A stretch of DNA of 6,328 bases from NCBI GenBank assembly GCA_011042705.1, contig DRBW01000025.1, positions 1 to 6,328 on the forward strand, written 5' to 3'. Made by a program: the position numbers and the translations under genes. The notes below the pieces were generated by a model. That model worked only from the letters and a program-made list of their open reading frames with translations. It made no database searches and was not told where the DNA came from. Origin of the DNA: Caldifarciminota bacterium (GTDB lineage Bacteria > Hydrothermota > Hydrothermia > B15-G9 > DRBW01). Of the stretch, positions 1 through 6,265 are shown piece after piece; the first letter of the stretch is position 1, and every line of letters starts with the position of its first letter.

Positions 1-94
1 CTCTGCCGGAAGGAGACTCCCTGGAGGCATGTATTTCGTGAAGCTCCAGGCGGGCTCCCAGGTGAAAGTAGCAAAAGTATTGCTTGTTGACTGA
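1..94 (+). CDS. C-terminal end of a secreted protein with a FlgD-like / type-A sorting domain (partial)
   Basis: Only the last 30 codons, read from base 2 to the TGA at 92-94, are inside the window; the start lies upstream. The residues LPGGMYFVKLQ, then a short hydrophilic turn, then VAKVLLVD at the end match the final strands of FlgD-like Ig domains and of C-terminal sorting domains in FCB-group exported proteins. The next gene ends in the same way (LPPGVYFVKL ... KKLVLIR), so the two proteins share a tail. Established knowledge: such tails direct proteins through the type IX secretion system or cap large exported proteins. The function of the rest of this protein cannot be told. No terminator lies between this stop and the next start, 39 bases away, so the two genes are probably co-transcribed. 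Confidence 0.72.
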   Translation, partial: SAGRRLPGGMYFVKLQAGSQVKVAKVLLVD

Positions 95-133
95 GCAATA
101 AAAAGGGGTTTTTAAAAAGAAGGAGGATAAGTT

Positions 134-883
134 ATGAAATACGTAGCTTTGATAGCAATTATTTTTGGATTCGTTTTTGCAGAGGGAGAAAATTGCAGCG
201 ATCCGATAGTCGTTCCCGGGTTGAACTTCAGCGATTGTGTAAGAAGCACGGGAGACTATGTAAATGATTACGATGTGCTAGCCACCGATGCCGGCCTCAC
301 GGCCCAGTATGGTCCTGATGTCGTTTACAGCTTCACTCCCGGAACAGATATACCGGACGTGGCTGTCACGGCAGTTCCCATAGGCAGCTGGGACATATCC
401 CTCTACATTTTCACCGATTGTGCCTCTCCCGTTGCCCTTACCGGTGTGGATGAGCACGGTGCAGGTGCTCCTGAGGCTCTGACAGGCCTCACCCTCTCTG
501 CGGGCGTAACCTACTACTTCGTGGTTGATGGTGAGACCGAGGATGACTCAGGTCACTATTGTTTCAACATTTCCTCATCGGTTTCCGCTGAGGAAAAAGA
601 AGCATCCCTCAGGACCTCGCTGAGTGTCTCACCCACCTTCACGTCGGGCAACACGGATATCGAATTCAGCATCTCCGGGAACAGTTACGTCAATCTCGTC
701 GTCTACAATGCATTGGGACAGCCCGTCAGGACCCTCAAGGCCGGAAACCTCTCGGCCGGGACTTACAGCGTGGCCTGGAACGGGCTCGATAATCACGGCG
801 CCCTTCTGCCGCCTGGGGTTTACTTCGTTAAGCTCAGCACCGGCTCTGCTGAGTCTGTCAAGAAACTTGTGTTGATCCGCTAA
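134..883 (+). CDS. Small secreted protein: PPC-like beta domain plus FlgD-like / type-A sorting C-terminal domain
   Basis: 249 residues. Residues 1-16 form a signal peptide (MKYVALIAIIFGFVFA) with likely cleavage before EGEN. Residues about 20-147 look like a bacterial pre-peptidase C-terminal (PPC)-like beta sandwich: the order GPDVVYSFTP, then ISLYIFTDC, then LSAGVTYYFVVDG and a closing HYCFNIS strand is typical. Four cysteines (21, 35, 96, 143) could form two disulfides in the exported protein. Residues about 161-249 are a FlgD-like Ig / sorting domain (VVYNALGQPVRTL, then WNGLDNHG, LPPGVYFVKL, KKLVLIR). No catalytic motif is visible, so it is more likely a surface or binding protein than an enzyme. 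The ATG is fixed by an AGGAGG at 121-126 with 7 bases between, and by the signal peptide. It probably shares a transcript with the partial gene upstream and is closed by the terminator 22 bases downstream. The secretion route is inferred. Confidence 0.85.
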   Translation: MKYVALIAIIFGFVFAEGENCSDPIVVPGLNFSDCVRSTGDYVNDYDVLATDAGLTAQYGPDVVYSFTPGTDIPDVAVTAVPIGSWDISLYIFTDCASPVALTGVDEHGAGAPEALTGLTLSAGVTYYFVVDGETEDDSGHYCFNISSSVSAEEKEASLRTSLSVSPTFTSGNTDIEFSISGNSYVNLVVYNALGQPVRTLKAGNLSAGTYSVAWNGLDNHGALLPPGVYFVKLSTGSAESVKKLVLIR

Positions 884-905
884 AACTCCGAAAATCGAAA
901 TTTCT

Positions 906-950
906 GAGGGGGTGTCCCGCTTCGCGGGACACCCCCTCTTCATTTTTTTC
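906..950 (+). terminator. Rho-independent terminator of the secreted-protein transcript
   Basis: A perfect 15-base-pair stem pairs 906-920 with 924-938 around a TTC loop and is followed by TT-CA and seven T residues (943-949). It begins 22 bases after the TAA of the plus-strand gene. On the other strand the tail is only moderately T-rich (AGAAATTTCGATTTT), so it may also slow transcription arriving from the minus-strand genes, but the plus-strand role is the clear one. Confidence 0.93.
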
Positions 951-1443
951 TGAGCCAGGCTCCTGTCACCATCCCTCTACGGACACTCTTGGAAAAAACA
1001 GGCGATAATCTCTCAATTCCCTTGAGTTGCTTTGTCATCGCATCGCTCCATCAACTCATGCAAATTGTGCCCTGTGGTATTTCATCAGCAAATAGCTTAG
1101 CCGAAAGATTGCGTTCACCTTGCTCCCCAAAAAACCGGCCTCTCAAAAGAAAAGTGAGCCCGATGTTCAAGGAAAGTGCTTCCCCAACCGCTTTCTCCAT
1201 TCCCATCGTCGTTCTTCAAAGGAAAGGGCTCCTGAAAGTCCATCCGTGAAAGGATTTGATAGGGAAAGAAGGATCGTGGAGAAATTGCCCTCCGAATTCC
1301 ATTTGTGTTAGAGAGTTAGTGCTTCCAGGTATATCCTACTAATATCCATTTTAAAAGGGAGAGGAACAGTGCTGCTTATTACAACGTTTCAATTCAAATT
1401 CCCTCCCTCTCATCCCTTTCAACGACAACGAAGTTCTTCACCT
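951..1443. other. Gene-free stretch of about 490 bases between convergent transcription units
   Basis: No frame on either strand gives a recognisable protein with a ribosome binding site. Plus-strand open frames at 989-1249 and 1120-1311 translate to low-quality, proline- and serine-rich sequence. On the minus strand, two short overlapping frames read somewhat more like protein: 1206 to 1051 (51 residues, containing LNIGLTFLLRGRFFGEQG) and 1243 to 1115 (42 residues, containing NDDGNGESGWGSTF), but neither has a Shine-Dalgarno sequence. A 7-base inverted repeat TGAGTTG/CAACTCA lies at 1023-1029 and 1052-1058. No convincing terminator for the minus-strand gene ending at 1444 is visible, and there is no tRNA or repeat array. 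It may be a decayed gene, a dispersed repeat, or a long 3' untranslated region. Confidence 0.6.
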
Positions 1444-2190
1444 TTACATCCTGACGTTCACCCCGAAGCCATGGGTGGCACCGAGGTAAGGATGGATGCG
1501 CAAGCGGTAGAGGAAAGCGGGTCTGGTCTCGACGGAGATGGCGAGAGCGTAACAATCGGGCACACTCGACAGGCCGAAAAGAAGCCTCAGATCCCCGATT
1601 TTCACGGAACAGCCAGATCTGAGCCCCAATGGGAAGCGGGTTTCCTGAAAGAAATCGAGGTAGAGCTCTATGTCCTCCGAGCCCCGGTATTTGAAAGAAA
1701 GCGTCATGGCAGGAGAGAGAAGGTCCTCTGCTCCCTTCACCCTGATCCCCGTGACGTGCAGCGCGTTCACGACTTTACCGCCGTAACTCTCGAAGGCGAA
1801 TCCCAGGTTTATCGACAGAGCAGCCGCCCGCTCAGGTCCTGCCGCCATATCGCTCACCCCGAAGGAAAGTCCCGTTCTGAACCTCCTCCCGTAAAGTTCC
1901 TTTCCTATCATCAACCTGCTCTCAGAATATCCATCGGCCCGCAAAGTCTGAGCTCCAAAACCAAATCCCTCTATCTGAAAGGAAATCTGAGCCTTATGTA
2001 CTCCCGGGAGATTAAAGGGCCTGGCGTAGCTAAGGGAGATCTCAGCGGAACGGCCTATGAGAGCCGGATTGTGGAATACTGCAGAGGGCCTGTTAAGAAG
2101 CAGGAGAGAATTCCCGACACCGCTCAGGGGATCGTTGTAGTATTCGGGGAATCCCCAGAGAAGAACGGCTATAATTATGTCAACGTACAC
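1444..2190 (-). CDS. Predicted outer-membrane beta-barrel protein (PorV/UPF0164-like), GTG start
   Basis: 248 residues. The protein begins with a hydrophobic stretch (residues 5-14) and then shows the usual beginning of PorV/UPF0164-type barrels: a small-residue segment followed by AVFHNPALIG (37-46). After that come alternating amphipathic strands (for example ISLSYARPF, AQISFQIEGFGFGAQTL, FRTGLSFGVSD, AALSINLGFAFESYG) and a closing HPYLGATHGFGVNVRM, where the last strand of an outer-membrane barrel is expected. It is much shorter than PorV proper, so it may have fewer strands. The start is a GTG that overlaps the end of the PBP gene by 11 bases; an in-frame TGA lies two codons upstream, so no longer form is possible. 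GAGGAGGGG at 2201-2209 is a possible ribosome site, slightly far from the GTG. The N-terminus lacks the basic residues of a standard signal peptide. The barrel class is fairly clear; the precise role (a T9SS-associated barrel or a porin-like protein) is not. Confidence 0.7.
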   Translation of the reverse strand: MYVDIIIAVLLWGFPEYYNDPLSGVGNSLLLLNRPSAVFHNPALIGRSAEISLSYARPFNLPGVHKAQISFQIEGFGFGAQTLRADGYSESRLMIGKELYGRRFRTGLSFGVSDMAAGPERAAALSINLGFAFESYGGKVVNALHVTGIRVKGAEDLLSPAMTLSFKYRGSEDIELYLDFFQETRFPLGLRSGCSVKIGDLRLLFGLSSVPDCYALAISVETRPAFLYRLRIHPYLGATHGFGVNVRM

Positions 2191-4249
2191 CCCTCAAATA
2201 CCCCTCCTCGAGTTTTTTGAACTGTTTCCATTCTTTCCTCCACTCCGAACCGGTGTGGAGGGTGCAGGACACAGTCGGTATGTTGTCCACCTTAAATATT
2301 TCCATCCTGGTAACCGGACAATAGGGAGTCGCCAGCATGCCCGTCTGAGAACACACTTCGGCCCATGCGACTCCTTCAGGTATGGGGAAATCGGTAAGCG
2401 TGTCCACCGCCCCGGCCTCCCTCATAAAGGTCGCCCATATGGGCAGGGCGAATCTCGCGCCGACGGCCCCCTCGGTTATGGTCCTGAGGGAATCGAATCC
2501 GACCCAGACTCCTGCCAGGAGCGTGGGGGAAAAACCGATAAACCATGTGTCCCTGTATTCGTTGGTGGTCCCGGTCTTGCCCGCCATTGCCCCCTGAAGC
2601 CCGTAGGTCATCCAGGCGAGCCTGCCCGTACCCTCCTCTATGACGGATTTCAGCATGTCGATCATGATGTAAGCTGTGCTCGAGTCCAGAACCTGAACGA
2701 CTTTCGGAAAGTTCTCCTCGAGAACCCTCCCCTCGGGGTCCTCGATCCTGGACACAAAATAGGGATCTACGCGGCTGCCCAGATTGGCAATGGGGGCATA
2801 AGCCCTGGTTATCTCGAGAAGGCTCAGGGTGGGCGACCCCAGCGCTATAGAAGGATAGGGAGGGACAGGGGACTCTATACCCATTTTCCTCGCATATTCG
2901 GCAACGACGGATGGACCCAATTCCAAGATCAAATGAGCTGTCGCCAGGTTTCGGGACAGGGCGAGGGCCCTTCTCAGCGTGATGGGCCCGAGATAACGTC
3001 CATCGTAATTCTCGGGGTACCAGAGCTCCTCCACCCCCGGTATCCTCAATGCGAGGGGCACATCCATGAGTATGTCTGAAGGATTGTATCCGTTGTCAAT
3101 GGCGGCCGTGTAAACGAAGGGCTTAAAGGCCGACCCGGGCTGCCTCCGCATCTGGGTAACCCTGTTGAATTTGCTGTCATCGTAGTCCCTTCCGCCCACA
3201 AGCGCCCTTATCTCGCCGGTATAGGGATCCATCGCCACCAGTGCTCCCTGCAAATACTGAGGAGGATTCAGAGTATCCCTCACGTAATCAGCCTTCTTCG
3301 GCTCGAGGTCGTATTCCTCCTCGTACAGATCCAGAAAGCTGTCCACCGCTGCCTCGGCGATCTTCTGAAGCTCCAGATCGAGCGTGGTGTAGATCTTTCC
3401 CCCGCTCGTGTAGAGAAAATCCTCGCCGTAACGCTGGATCACGTACTTTCTGACCATGTCGAGAAAGTAGGGAGCTATCCCTTCCACCTTCTCCTCCCGG
3501 GGACCTGCGAGGACGATGGGAGTCTCAAGGGCCTCCCGCATCTCGGCATCGGTTATAAACCCACCCTCTTTCATTATCCTCAGGACCAGCTTCTGTCTCC
3601 TCCTGGCTCTCTCGAAGTTTCTGTAAGGGGAATAGAGAAGCGGAGACCTGGGGATTGCGGCCAGCATGGCGCATTCGGCCAGATTCAACTCTGAAACGCT
3701 CTTTCCGAAGTAATACCTGGACGCGGCCTCAACGCCGTAAACGCCGTGACCGAAGTATATCTGGTTCAGGTATCTCTCCAGTATCTGATCTTTGGAGAAA
3801 GCCCTCTCGATGCGGACCGCGAGGACGGCTTCCCTTATCTTCCTCTTCAAATTTCTTTTCTGCGTCAGGAACATATTCCTGGCGAGCTGCTGAGTGATGG
3901 TGGACGCCCCCTGGGCCACCCTGCCCCGGGTCAGGTCAACATAGAGAGCCCTCAGAATTCCCGGCAGATAAATGCCCCAGTGTTCGTAAAACTTCCTGTC
4001 CTCGAGGGCGATAAATGCATTGATCAGATTTTTGGGCACCTTCCGGAGGGAAACGGAGCTCCTCCTCTCTATATAAAACTGATAGATGGGAACGCCGTTT
4101 CGATCAAAAACCTCTGTGGCGAGAGGGGGTTTATACCTCTCTATGAGCTTTAAAGAGGGCAATCCCCTCGAGAGAACATAGACAACCGCGAATACCGCCC
4201 CCCACAAAAGCAAAAAGGCAACAAAACCCGCAAAAATCCCCTTTTTCAT
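2180..4249 (-). CDS. mrcA: Class A penicillin-binding protein 1A (peptidoglycan glycosyltransferase and transpeptidase)
   Basis: 689 residues; polymerises lipid II glycan chains and cross-links their peptides in the periplasm. An N-terminal membrane anchor spans about residues 5-26. The GT51 domain (about 45-230) has its motifs in order: EDRKFYEHWG with catalytic Glu83, GASTITQQLARN (114-125), RKIRE with the second Glu at 140, and ILERYLNQIYFGHGVYG (156-172). The transpeptidase domain (about 335-610) has SAFK (Ser373 nucleophile, Lys376), SRN (432-434) and KTGT (558-561). The tail has Cys633, Cys644, Cys662 and His665 in the arrangement common to PBP1A proteins. All key residues are present, so it should be active. 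It is compact compared with the 850-residue E. coli protein and appears to lack its extra inserted domain. The ATG fits the anchor; no ribosome site precedes it, and the promoter suggests a leaderless message. The barrel gene downstream overlaps its stop. The symbol could equally be given as ponA. Confidence 0.97.
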   Translation of the reverse strand: MKKGIFAGFVAFLLLWGAVFAVVYVLSRGLPSLKLIERYKPPLATEVFDRNGVPIYQFYIERRSSVSLRKVPKNLINAFIALEDRKFYEHWGIYLPGILRALYVDLTRGRVAQGASTITQQLARNMFLTQKRNLKRKIREAVLAVRIERAFSKDQILERYLNQIYFGHGVYGVEAASRYYFGKSVSELNLAECAMLAAIPRSPLLYSPYRNFERARRRQKLVLRIMKEGGFITDAEMREALETPIVLAGPREEKVEGIAPYFLDMVRKYVIQRYGEDFLYTSGGKIYTTLDLELQKIAEAAVDSFLDLYEEEYDLEPKKADYVRDTLNPPQYLQGALVAMDPYTGEIRALVGGRDYDDSKFNRVTQMRRQPGSAFKPFVYTAAIDNGYNPSDILMDVPLALRIPGVEELWYPENYDGRYLGPITLRRALALSRNLATAHLILELGPSVVAEYARKMGIESPVPPYPSIALGSPTLSLLEITRAYAPIANLGSRVDPYFVSRIEDPEGRVLEENFPKVVQVLDSSTAYIMIDMLKSVIEEGTGRLAWMTYGLQGAMAGKTGTTNEYRDTWFIGFSPTLLAGVWVGFDSLRTITEGAVGARFALPIWATFMREAGAVDTLTDFPIPEGVAWAEVCSQTGMLATPYCPVTRMEIFKVDNIPTVSCTLHTGSEWRKEWKQFKKLEEGYLRGVR

Positions 4250-4255
4250 TCGAAT

Positions 4256-4285
4256 AGTATAGCTTGAGATTCCCCATCATGTCAA
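4256..4285 (-). promoter_or_regulatory. Sigma-70-type promoter of the PBP1A gene, predicted to give a leaderless mRNA
   Basis: Read on the minus strand, a perfect TTGACA -35 box (4285-4280) is followed after 18 bases by TATACT (4261-4256), five of six bases of the -10 consensus. Six bases (ATTCGA) separate the -10 box from the ATG at 4249, so initiation at the usual distance of about 7 bases would start on the A of the ATG. There is no Shine-Dalgarno sequence in the short space. It lies just downstream of the terminator of the preceding gene, so the PBP gene has an independent start. Confidence 0.8.
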
Positions 4286-4308
4286 TTGAAAGGGGCTTAA
4301 AGCCTTTG

Positions 4309-4349
4309 AAAAAGAAAAGGGGCGGCCCGATCGAAGATCGGGCCGCCCC
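4309..4349 (-). terminator. Rho-independent terminator of the OmpA-like gene
   Basis: A perfect 14-base-pair GC-rich stem pairs 4349-4336 with 4332-4319 around a three-base loop that reads TTC on the minus strand. It is followed on that strand by TTTTCTTTTT (4318-4309). It begins 23 bases past the TAG of the OmpA-like gene. The plus-strand side has no T run, so the direction is clear. It separates this gene from the PBP1A promoter. Confidence 0.92.
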
Positions 4350-4372
4350 AAAGAACAATTCCTTCCGGTTTC

Positions 4373-6076
4373 CTATTTGATAACCTTGATCTCAACCCTT
4401 CTGTTCTTCCTTCTGCCCTCGAGGGTGTCGTTGGACGCTATCGGCCTCGATTCACCATAGCCCTTTACCTGTAGCCTGTCAGAAGCTATTCCGCCTTTCA
4501 CGAGGTATTTCTTCACCGCTTCGGCCCTCTTGATCGAAAGCCTCATGTTGTAATCCTCGGGCCCATCGGCACTGGCATGACCTTCGATAAGCACCTTGAC
4601 GTTGGGATACCTGGTCAACGTACGGATTACCTCATCGAGCATCTTGGCATATTTCGGCTTGATCCTGTAGCTACAGCAGTCGAAATGTATCACAGGGAAC
4701 GTCAGGGCAGGAACCTCCTTCACGAGCGCAACGTCTATGGACCTCACCTCTTTTGCCCTCAACGTGAACCTCTTTGTGGCCGGTTCATACCCTTCGGCTC
4801 TGACGGTCATCGTGTAGGTGCCGGGTTTCGCGGTGAAGGTGTAAGTGCCGTCGGAGTCCGTCCTTATCTTGCCGACTCCCTCAACGGAGAGAACGGCGAC
4901 AACCGGTTTGCCCGTCTCCCTGTCCACGACCCTGCCCTTCACCGTCGCTTTTTCCACGACCTTCTTCTTCAGCGTGTACTGAACCTGGCTCGTCTTGCCT
5001 GCTTTCACCATGACATGGGCGGTAATGGGTTCATATCCCGCTTTGGTAACCTCCACGGTGTAGAGGCCAGCCGGCACATCCTCGAGGGTGAAAGCGCCCT
5101 TGAGATCGCTGGTGGCCGTGAGGCCGAGCTCTGTGATCTTCACATGGGCGTTCTCAAGAGGGTTGCCGGTTTTGGCATCGGTGATGACTCCGGCGATGAG
5201 CCCCGTCGTCACCACAGGGGGTTTCTTCTCTATGGAAATGCCCACGGAGACCTCATATTTGATGTCCTCTCTCGGCAGCATGTAATAAACGCTGTCAGCA
5301 AGCTGATCGTCGACCCTTCTCTTGGATAGGTAATAGCTTCCGCCGAGGTCGAAGTTAAGGGCTCCGAGGGCGAAGTTCAACCCACCTCCAACTCTCAGAG
5401 GATTTCCGCCGTAAAGTTTTTTATCCACATCCCATATGAACTGGGAAGCGAAATTCTCATGGCTTATCTCGAAGAAGGGATTGACCTTACCGAGGTTGAA
5501 AAAGGCGGAGAAGCCGGCGAGGCCAAGATCGGCAACGGCATTGTGATGCTCATCCTGATATCTGTTGAAACCGCCGAGGTTAAAGTTGAGGAGAACTTTC
5601 TCGGAAGGTTTGAGGCTGAACAGGGCGAGGAGCCCGTAGTCAAGGGTTCCGGTCCCGAAGGCCCTGTTCAATCCCTTGTCTTTGGCTCCTGTCGAGATGC
5701 TCAAAAACGGGAAAAAGCCAAAAGCAACCTTTTCCCCCTCTACCAGAGTAACTTTGAATCCCGCCTCCAGATCGCCGATACTGGACGCCGTGGAATCGCC
5801 GTACTTGTCGTATAGATAGGGAATTCTGGCCGACAAAGTGACTTTCCTCGAGAGACCTATCGCCAGACCTGTATATATATCTATGGCCGTTTTTGACGTG
5901 GTATCTATATCACTGCTCAAGCCGAGCATGTTTAGGTGGAAAAGGTTCACCCCCAGATACCCCTTTCCGTCCCCGAATGCCGACATCACTCTCATTGTCC
6001 CCGGCTGGCTATTCCACGAGGGCGCGGCTAAAAGGCCAGAGACAAGCATCAACGTTAACGCTGCTTTCAACCCCAT
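4373..6076 (-). CDS. Outer-membrane protein: N-terminal barrel, two CarboxypepD_reg-like domains and a C-terminal OmpA domain
   Basis: 567 residues with a signal peptide (1 to about 18, LMLVSGLLAAPS). Residues about 28-283 are made of alternating amphipathic strands with aromatic girdles (FFPFLSIS, VLLNFNLGGF, ALNFDLGGSYYL) and are read as an outer-membrane barrel. Two tandem beta domains follow, about 292-370 and 377-453, each with the GxVxDxxTGxP opening and an AGxYTVxVxxxGYEP-type turn of CarboxypepD_reg-like domains. Residues about 458-567 are an OmpA-family domain (EGHASADG, YNMRLSIKRAEAV, GYGESRP, NRRVEI), expected to bind peptidoglycan and so tie the outer membrane to the wall. Arg517, which binds diaminopimelate in the family, is present, but the partner aspartate position is Ser502. 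Cys467 and Cys468 are the only cysteines. The ATG has AAGGAGG (6084-6090) 7 bases upstream. It is transcribed alone, between its own promoter and terminator. Confidence 0.88.
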   Translation of the reverse strand: MGLKAALTLMLVSGLLAAPSWNSQPGTMRVMSAFGDGKGYLGVNLFHLNMLGLSSDIDTTSKTAIDIYTGLAIGLSRKVTLSARIPYLYDKYGDSTASSIGDLEAGFKVTLVEGEKVAFGFFPFLSISTGAKDKGLNRAFGTGTLDYGLLALFSLKPSEKVLLNFNLGGFNRYQDEHHNAVADLGLAGFSAFFNLGKVNPFFEISHENFASQFIWDVDKKLYGGNPLRVGGGLNFALGALNFDLGGSYYLSKRRVDDQLADSVYYMLPREDIKYEVSVGISIEKKPPVVTTGLIAGVITDAKTGNPLENAHVKITELGLTATSDLKGAFTLEDVPAGLYTVEVTKAGYEPITAHVMVKAGKTSQVQYTLKKKVVEKATVKGRVVDRETGKPVVAVLSVEGVGKIRTDSDGTYTFTAKPGTYTMTVRAEGYEPATKRFTLRAKEVRSIDVALVKEVPALTFPVIHFDCCSYRIKPKYAKMLDEVIRTLTRYPNVKVLIEGHASADGPEDYNMRLSIKRAEAVKKYLVKGGIASDRLQVKGYGESRPIASNDTLEGRRKNRRVEIKVIK

Positions 6077-6102
6077 CTTTCAACCTCCTTTTGTTTTCGC
6101 AG

Positions 6103-6130
6103 ATTATAAGGCTGTTCTCTTGATTTGCAA
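6103..6130 (-). promoter_or_regulatory. Candidate sigma-70-type promoter of the OmpA-like gene
   Basis: On the minus strand a perfect TATAAT (6108-6103) lies 16 bases after TTGCAA (6130-6125), which matches four of six bases of the -35 consensus. The transcript would begin near 6096 and carry a short leader of about 20 bases including the AAGGAGG ribosome site. The perfect -10 box and good spacing to a strong ribosome site support it; the -35 is weak. Confidence 0.65.
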
Positions 6131-6265
6131 GAAAACAGCACGTTTCCTTTTTATGCAAAATAATTGCCATATTGCGCTGACCCGGGCGTTCTCTGTATCG
6201 CGCATTGTTTCTCAGCCTGAAAAGATCCCGAAAGCTTCCAATAAAACCTCTGGATTTTGCTTAGA

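Noticed and set aside
100..113. Small hairpin AAAAA-GGGG-TTTTT between the first two genes
   Set aside because: A five-pair A-T stem is too weak to terminate transcription.
87..116. Possible promoter TTGACT - 18 bases - TTTAAA before the 249-residue protein
   Set aside because: The -10 box is poor, and initiation would fall within the ribosome site, removing it from the message; co-transcription with the upstream gene is simpler.
1386..1430. CRISPR-like strings GTTTCAATTC and CTTTCAACGACAACG
   Set aside because: The resemblance is to a few bases only; there is no repeated unit with regular spacing and no cas gene.
1369..2220. Plus-strand open frame of 283 codons with a GTG and a purine-rich GGGAGAGG just upstream
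   Set aside because: It lies almost wholly antisense to the barrel gene, its translation is rich in Arg, Pro and Ser with no domain, and the minus-strand reading gives coherent beta strands.
2177..3079. Plus-strand open frame of 300 codons
   Set aside because: It is the antisense of the transpeptidase domain of PBP1A; the minus strand carries all catalytic motifs, and the plus reading has no recognisable pattern.
4131..4358. Minus-strand frame of 75 codons upstream of PBP1A
   Set aside because: It would read through the terminator hairpin at 4319-4349 and the PBP1A promoter and overlaps PBP1A in another frame; it has no ribosome site or protein-like pattern.
4577..5329. Plus-strand open frame of 250 codons
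   Set aside because: Antisense to the regulatory-like and OmpA domains; low-complexity translation and no ribosome site.
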